A stretch of 64,000 nt of DNA from Lacihabitans soyangensis (lineage in GTDB: Bacteria > Bacteroidota > Bacteroidia > Cytophagales > Spirosomataceae), in contig NZ_RJUF01000007.1 in the NCBI RefSeq assembly GCF_024343775.1, positions 1 through 64,000 of the forward strand. Reading direction: 5' to 3'. The stretch's first letter is position 1. Each line of letters begins with the position of its first letter. Below the pieces are notes generated by a model that saw only the letters and a list, made by a program, of their open reading frames with translations, ran no database searches and was not told the origin of the DNA. The translations under genes were made by a program, and so were the position numbers. Of the stretch, positions 59,040-64,000 are shown in pieces.

Positions 59040-59104
59040 AACTTCTACATTTATTTTGTGTCATTATTCCACCGAAAGACATAAATCATTTAAAAAATAA
59101 CAAA

Positions 59105-61642
59105 ATGAAAAAGATTTTATTAACAGTACTAATCGGCCTCGGATTCAATGCAGCATTTGCACAATGGGGCCCTCCGGGTGGCGGAGGTGGAATGGGTCGC
59201 CCAGGTGGCGGTAGCGAAAACGGTAGACCAGGTGCCAACACACAAAAACCTGCTACCTTAGATTTGGAAGCGAACGTACCAAAAGGAAATTCAAAAATTT
59301 CTGGTAATGTAGTAGACGACGCTGTAACCACAGCCGTAGAATTTGCCAACATAGCCTTGATAAACATCGAAACTAAAAAGCCGGTAGACGGAACTATGGC
59401 AGATGAAAAAGGTTTTTTCTCTATGAAAAAAGTAGCAGCTGGAACATACAATATTCAAGTTTCTTTCATTGGTTTTGACACAAAAATCATAGAAAAAGTA
59501 GTCGTAGAAAAAGGCAAAGACGTTGAATTGGGCGTGATTAAACTAAAACAAAGCACCAAACAACTTGACGAACTCGTGGTAAGTGGACAAGCCGCCATGA
59601 TTGAAGAAAAAGTGGACAGATTGGTTTACAATGCCGAAAAAGACCTATCTGCCAAAGGCGGTGATGCCTCTGATATTCTTAAAAACGTGCCGATGTTAAG
59701 TGTGGACTTAGAAGGAAACGTTTCTTTAAGAGGAAGTGAAAATATTAGAGTTTTGATTAACAATAAACCTTCAACTATTGTAGCCAGCAGCATAGCAGAT
59801 GCGTTGAAAATGATTCCTGCTGACATCATCAAAAGCGTAGAAGTAATAACTTCACCATCAGCAAAATACGATGCCGAAGGATCTGCGGGTATAATCAATA
59901 TCATCACCAAAAAATCATCATTACAAGGCCTTAACCTTAACATTGACTCAGGTGTGGGTTTGAGGGGATCTAACCTTGGTCTGAACGGTAACTTCCGCAA
60001 AGGCAAACTAGGTATAACTCTAGGCGGTTTTGGTAGAGCTTTTTACAATAAATCAGCTGGCGAAACTAGCCAATTATTGAAAAGCACCGGAGTAAGTACA
60101 GAACAAAATCAAGATGGAAATCATTTCGGAATGTTTGGAAGGTATAATATCGGTTTGGACTATGAACTGGCAAAAAATCAATCACTTTCGGGAACCTTGG
60201 CCTTCGGTATCCGTAGCTTCGACAGAGATCAGGTGCTTAATTCTTCAAGCTTCTTAAATGGCTCACTATTGAATTCTTCTATCAGAGACATCTCTTCTAT
60301 AGATAGATCGAACTCTATGGACGCCAACATTGACTATATCAGAACTTTCAAGCCGGGTCAAGAATGGTCCGTTTCAACACAGTTTAGTCAAAACAAGTTG
60401 GTAAATAACTTTGACTCTGATCTCTTGAGTATTTCAAACGAAATATTGAGCAGACAAAAAAATATAAACGATAACCTCAATACTGAAATCACTTTGCAGT
60501 CAGACTATGTAAGTCCGATTGGTAAAAAACAGCAGATAGAATTCGGTGCAAAGGGAGTTTTTAGAACAGTAGAAAGTGATTTTGAGTATCTTTTGGCCAA
60601 CCCGACTGGAAACTTCAGCAGCGATGCAAGAAATCCCTCAGGATATCTCAACTATTCGCAAAATGTTATGGCTGCCTACGCCTCTTATTTGTTCACAACC
60701 AAAAAGAAATTCAACTTTAAGGTAGGAGCGAGATACGAATACACCGAAATCACAGCAGATGACTCAAGAGGTGCAATAGAGATCCCAGCCTACTCTAATT
60801 TGGTACCAAGTTTTAACGTTTCCAAATCAATAAAAGCTACAACTTACAAACTCGGATATAACCGAAGAATACAAAGACCTGGATTACAACAACTTAATCC
60901 GAACGTAAACTTGGTAAACCCACTAAGCATAAGTTACGGAAATTCTAGCCTAAATCCAGAATTGACCGATAACGTAGAGTTTAGCATAAGCAAAAGTATC
61001 AAAAAATCATATTTGACTGTCTCGCTTTTCGCTCGCCAATCTAACAATTCTATCACTAGAGTTAGCTTCGCATCAGACTCCATCCCGGGTGCTATTGTAA
61101 CCACTTTTGAAAACATCGGAAAAGAACAAACATTGGGCACTAACGTATTTGGTAACGTAATTTTATCATCCAACTGGACACTAAATGGAGGCGTAGATAT
61201 GTACTACAGATATTTAGAAGGTTTTCAAACAGGCCTAACAGGATTATCAGAGAAGGTTAGCAACGATGGTATAATTTTAAGTGGTAGATTAATGTCTAAC
61301 CTGAAACTTAAGAAAGGCTGGGCTATGCAAGCTGGTGGTGGCATGAGAGGCAATAATATAAACCTTCAAGGTAGACAAGGCGGTATGGGCATGTATTCTT
61401 TGGGTGTTAGAAAGGACTTCGGCAAAAAAGCCAGCCTTGGCTTAGCAGCAGAGAACTTCTTTGGAGGTATGATAATGAGAAACTCAACAGATACACCTGT
61501 GATTTTCCAAAAATCGGTGAATTACATGTACAATTCGAACATAAAAGCTACGTTTAGCTATAAAATCGGAAATATGAGATTTGTTGCCGACAAGAAAAAA
61601 GTAAAAAATGATGATGTAAAAAGTGGTGGTGAGGAGAACTAA
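59105..61642 (+). CDS. Outer-membrane beta-barrel receptor with CarboxypepD_reg domain (OMP_b-brl_3)
   Basis: 845 aa. Signal peptide about 1-19 (ends AFAQ), then a Gly/Pro-rich stretch (WGPPGGGGGMGRPGGGSENG), a carboxypeptidase-regulatory-like domain (about 58-145) and a TonB-type plug with EEKVDRLVYNAEKD, SLRGSENIRVLIN and SAKYDAEGSAGIINIITKK. The barrel ends in a long hydrophilic tail (DKKKVKNDDVKSGGEEN). A family often controlled by a neighbouring LytSR. Substrate unknown. A strong terminator follows. Confidence 0.92.
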   Translation: MKKILLTVLIGLGFNAAFAQWGPPGGGGGMGRPGGGSENGRPGANTQKPATLDLEANVPKGNSKISGNVVDDAVTTAVEFANIALINIETKKPVDGTMADEKGFFSMKKVAAGTYNIQVSFIGFDTKIIEKVVVEKGKDVELGVIKLKQSTKQLDELVVSGQAAMIEEKVDRLVYNAEKDLSAKGGDASDILKNVPMLSVDLEGNVSLRGSENIRVLINNKPSTIVASSIADALKMIPADIIKSVEVITSPSAKYDAEGSAGIINIITKKSSLQGLNLNIDSGVGLRGSNLGLNGNFRKGKLGITLGGFGRAFYNKSAGETSQLLKSTGVSTEQNQDGNHFGMFGRYNIGLDYELAKNQSLSGTLAFGIRSFDRDQVLNSSSFLNGSLLNSSIRDISSIDRSNSMDANIDYIRTFKPGQEWSVSTQFSQNKLVNNFDSDLLSISNEILSRQKNINDNLNTEITLQSDYVSPIGKKQQIEFGAKGVFRTVESDFEYLLANPTGNFSSDARNPSGYLNYSQNVMAAYASYLFTTKKKFNFKVGARYEYTEITADDSRGAIEIPAYSNLVPSFNVSKSIKATTYKLGYNRRIQRPGLQQLNPNVNLVNPLSISYGNSSLNPELTDNVEFSISKSIKKSYLTVSLFARQSNNSITRVSFASDSIPGAIVTTFENIGKEQTLGTNVFGNVILSSNWTLNGGVDMYYRYLEGFQTGLTGLSEKVSNDGIILSGRLMSNLKLKKGWAMQAGGGMRGNNINLQGRQGGMGMYSLGVRKDFGKKASLGLAAENFFGGMIMRNSTDTPVIFQKSVNYMYNSNIKATFSYKIGNMRFVADKKKVKNDDVKSGGEEN

Positions 61643-61645
61643 TAA

Positions 61646-61690
61646 TGAAGAGTAGTCAATTTTTAGTTGAAACATTGACTACTCTTTTGA
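61646..61690 (+). terminator. Rho-independent terminator after the barrel gene
   Basis: A perfect 13-bp stem (AAGAGTAGTCAAT 61648-61660 with ATTGACTACTCTT 61674-61686), 13-base loop, short T-run. Confidence 0.85.
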
Positions 61691-61776
61691 AAAACATTAG
61701 TTTAGCAACCATTTCAAATAAAAATCGTAATCGTATTTAAACAATTATAATTTCTAATCTAAAATTTATTTCTAAA

Positions 61777-62340
61777 ATGAAAAAAATCAGTCTTTTGGCA
61801 ATCGCACTTTTTACAACAATTGCCGTTTCAGCCCAAAAATGGACCCTAGACAAAGCACACTCAAAATTGACTTTCACTGTGACTCACCTTTTGATGTCAG
61901 AGGTTGACGGTGTTTTCAAATCTTTCGACGCTAGCATTACTTCTTCAAAAGAAGATTTCTCTGATGCTACATTTGAGCTAACAGCAGACATGACCAAAGT
62001 AACTACCAACAACGACATGCGTGATGGTCACTTACAAAAAGAAGATATTTTTGACACTGCTAAGCACCCAACAATGACTTTCAAAAGCACTGGTATTAAA
62101 AGTGCTGGTGGCAATAAATACACATTAATGGGCAATTTGACCATGAAAGGTGTTACTAAGCCAGTTACATTGAATTTGACTAAATTAGGAACAGGTACTA
62201 ACCGTCAAGGAAAGAAATTGGTAGGTTTTAAAGTTACTGGAACTATCAAAAGAACTGACTTTGGTGTAGGTGCTATGCCTGCAGCTGTAGTTGCTGAAGA
62301 CGTTGAACTTACAGCAAGTGGTGAGTTTGCTTTAAACTGA
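61777..62340 (+). CDS. YceI-family periplasmic lipid-binding protein
   Basis: 187 aa. Signal peptide about 1-19 (ends SAQ). The lipocalin-like YceI fold shows KWTLDKAHSKLTFTVTH, DMRDGHLQKEDIFDTAKHPTM, and KRTDFGVGAMP near the end. The family binds polyisoprenoids and is induced by stress in some bacteria. Monocistronic, with its own terminator. Confidence 0.93.
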   Translation: MKKISLLAIALFTTIAVSAQKWTLDKAHSKLTFTVTHLLMSEVDGVFKSFDASITSSKEDFSDATFELTADMTKVTTNNDMRDGHLQKEDIFDTAKHPTMTFKSTGIKSAGGNKYTLMGNLTMKGVTKPVTLNLTKLGTGTNRQGKKLVGFKVTGTIKRTDFGVGAMPAAVVAEDVELTASGEFALN

Positions 62341-62369
62341 GTAAGGGGTAAAAGTAGAATAGTTGATGG

Positions 62370-62403
62370 GCAGTCTCTCTAATGGGGAGGCTGCTTTTTT
62401 ATT
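62370..62403 (+). terminator. Rho-independent terminator after yceI-like gene
   Basis: An 11-bp stem (GCAGTCTCTCT/GGGGAGGCTGC type, two G-T wobbles) with a short loop is followed by TTTTTT. Confidence 0.8.
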
Positions 62404-62416
62404 ATAACACTTGTTG

Positions 62417-62444
62417 TTTGCTAGGTATAAGCTATTTATTTTTG
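62417..62444 (+). promoter_or_regulatory. Candidate promoter of the SWIM gene
   Basis: TATTTTTG (62437-62444) matches TAnnTTTG exactly; TTTG (62417-62420) lies 16 bp upstream, shorter than usual. A transcript from here would have a very short leader before the ATG at 62459. Confidence 0.35.
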
Positions 62445-62458
62445 ATAAAAATTATGTA

Positions 62459-64000
62459 ATGGCCAAGCTCTCACTTCAAAACTTTGGTAAACATTTCTCC
62501 GATGAGGCTAAACTTTGGGCTACCAAGTGTGCGGTACGTGAGTGTGATGAAGAAACAAAAGGCAGCTTTGTGGCTTTTGTAGATCAAGGTGAACAATCTT
62601 TCGATGTTGGAGTAGCCCTCAATGCGAAACAAGAAATACTATCCACCATTTGTGATTGCCCGAAGGGCGACAGTCTGTGTGCCCATAAATTTGCCTTACT
62701 TTCTCATATTTCGAATAATGCAAAAGTGGCCCCGCCACAGCTGGCAAAAAATAAAATTTCTCCATTAGAGCGAGTTTTTTCAGAAATAAGTCATGAAGAA
62801 CTTAAGACTTGGCTACTAAAAGCATTTGAAAAAGACAAAGCCTTGCAGGCCGAATTCATCCAAGATTTTACTCCTGTCGAGCAAAAGCTTTTGACGCAGC
62901 AAGAACTCGAAAAAAAACTCAAAGAGCTACTTAAAGCTGTAATCGGAAGCAAAAAGAAAGTCGAAACTCCAGATTTCAAAAAAGCCATGTCGCTTTGGGA
63001 AAATTTCGCAATGAATCATGTAAAAATCTATCTCAATAAACCCACGCTCAATCTTCACTTCGAACAACTTGACCTGTTGTATAAAGCCATGTCTAGCCAG
63101 GTGTCTATACTGATGACCAAAAGCTACACGAGCTATTTTAATATTCAGAAAAAAATAGAGGCACAAATAGCATTAACAATCAACGGCTTACCAACCGAAG
63201 AAGAGTTCACATTGGCAGTAGAGATACTTGCATTTCATTTGGTCACCTCTCAAGGCTTTGATTCCGCCATGTTAAAGATTTTGCTCAGAATTTTTGAAAA
63301 AGCAAGCGAAAGAGGCAAAATACAAATCACCGATTTGATATTAGAGCAATACAAAAAGTTTCATGTCAATACCAAATTTGGAGACAAATACTTCACACAT
63401 GTGGCCTACATGATGGTAGATACCACTCAGGCATTTGACAAATATGAAGACTATTTACTACCCATAAGCTACGACAACGACTTCAACGTAGATTTGATAG
63501 GTAAACTAGTAGAGCATAAAAAATTTGAGAAGGCCATCGAACTTTGTAATGTCATAGTCAGAAATAACTATTATGCGGAGTATAACTTTCCTTATTGGGC
63601 CTTCCTAAAAAAGTTGTATATACTCACAAAACAACCAGAGAAGTCGCGTGAAATAAAGAAACAAATGGTGCCATTTACAGGCAATTTTGAGGATTTTTTG
63701 GAAGTTTATGAAAGCATAGAAGACGAAGGCGAAAAGAAAAGCTATCGAGTGAACCTTCTAACCAAATTCAGGTCACATTCGCAAGTTGGCAATTTCACTA
63801 CTACGGATTTGTTCTGCATCAAACTGGCAGGATACGAGAAAAACTATAACAAACTCATAGAATATCTGGTAGACTACCGACACATACAATTCTATATGCC
63901 ATATTTGGAAGAAATGTTGTATCAGAACAAAAAGAAAACCTTTCTTAATATTATCAATTACTTCAAATATACAACGGCTGGATTAAAACCAGAGTTATTC
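62459..64000 (+). CDS. SWIM zinc finger protein (3' partial)
   Basis: 514 codons are visible and the frame is open to the end of the window, so the gene is truncated there. Start MAKLSLQNFGKHFSDEAKLW is normal for the family. A SWIM finger has C65, C67, C74 and H76. The middle is helical, with TPR-like alternation in the second half (KFEKAIELCNVIVRNNYYAE). Such proteins often go with SNF2 helicases, one of which is encoded at 23918 with its own SWIM finger; association is inferred only. Confidence 0.85.
   Translation, partial: MAKLSLQNFGKHFSDEAKLWATKCAVRECDEETKGSFVAFVDQGEQSFDVGVALNAKQEILSTICDCPKGDSLCAHKFALLSHISNNAKVAPPQLAKNKISPLERVFSEISHEELKTWLLKAFEKDKALQAEFIQDFTPVEQKLLTQQELEKKLKELLKAVIGSKKKVETPDFKKAMSLWENFAMNHVKIYLNKPTLNLHFEQLDLLYKAMSSQVSILMTKSYTSYFNIQKKIEAQIALTINGLPTEEEFTLAVEILAFHLVTSQGFDSAMLKILLRIFEKASERGKIQITDLILEQYKKFHVNTKFGDKYFTHVAYMMVDTTQAFDKYEDYLLPISYDNDFNVDLIGKLVEHKKFEKAIELCNVIVRNNYYAEYNFPYWAFLKKLYILTKQPEKSREIKKQMVPFTGNFEDFLEVYESIEDEGEKKSYRVNLLTKFRSHSQVGNFTTTDLFCIKLAGYEKNYNKLIEYLVDYRHIQFYMPYLEEMLYQNKKKTFLNIINYFKYTTAGLKPELF

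Noticed and set aside
58884-59084. 66-aa frame upstream of the barrel receptor
   Set aside because: It covers the likely promoter and direct-repeat region and matches no family.
1-64000. tRNA, rRNA or riboswitch genes
   Set aside because: I looked at the intergenic gaps by eye and saw no cloverleaf, rRNA segment or known riboswitch core; a covariance-model search would be decisive.

Overview
The window looks like a chromosomal segment of a Bacteroidota (Bacteroidetes) bacterium, most plausibly an aerobic Cytophagales-type heterotroph. The evidence is low GC, a SusC/SusD outer-membrane pair, an OMP_b-brl_3-type barrel receptor, Bacteroidota-typical families (DUF4350, DUF2911, DUF5009, DUF4266/DUF3570), few recognisable Shine-Dalgarno sites, and several matches to the Bacteroidota -7 promoter element TAnnTTTG. 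The genus cannot be fixed from the sequence. No rRNA, tRNA, CRISPR array, prophage or classical transposase was found. The first gene (PepSY) and last gene (SWIM protein) run off the window.

Layout. 1-2169: end of a PepSY membrane gene translationally coupled to a Fur-family regulator, then an OmpH/Skp-like chaperone. 2263-8914: the conserved envelope cluster SpoIIM-DUF4129-DUF4350-MoxR-DUF58 (minus strand), with divergent RDD and DUF805 membrane proteins. 9009-13900: SUMF1-like lipoprotein, a 5 x 15-bp tandem repeat, a type B carboxylesterase divergent from a Nudix-fold regulator with a palindrome between them, and a DUF5009 acyltransferase. 13949-23161: PqqB-like hydrolase, M24 peptidase, two Tat-type TIM-barrel isomerases, DUF2911 protein, two-gene DeoR/NudK divergent pair, RidA, histidine phosphatase. 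23166-23917: a GxxExxY gene inside an inverted-repeat element. 23918-27238: SWIM/SNF2 helicase.

27414-40664 is a sugar-acid utilisation locus: SusC, SusD, two RraA-family proteins, two mandelate-racemase-family dehydratases and a BASS anion symporter on the minus strand, divergent from an AraC regulator and a gluconokinase-like FGGY kinase. All four enzymes on the minus strand carry export signals, which suggests that dehydration and retro-aldol cleavage happen in the periplasm, after TonB-dependent uptake and before transport of a carboxylate across the inner membrane. This is one of the two most interesting systems here.

40710-49839 holds a DUF6966-like protein, M28 peptidase, two glycosyltransferases, FkbM methyltransferase and secreted tail-fibre-like proteins flanking an alpha/beta hydrolase, then a NarL-type regulator. 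49983-52883 is its propeller-type sensor kinase.

53056-56508 is a tight five-gene operon: Rieske lipoprotein, thioredoxin, ApbE flavinyltransferase, DUF4266 mini-lipoprotein ending GGGCGCN, and DUF3570 barrel. It looks like an uncharacterised envelope redox system and is the second main candidate. 56509-57038 is a block of degenerate and tandem repeats. 57039-58828 is a LytS/LytTR two-component system divergent from a TonB-receptor-like barrel (59105), followed by YceI and a truncated SWIM-domain protein.
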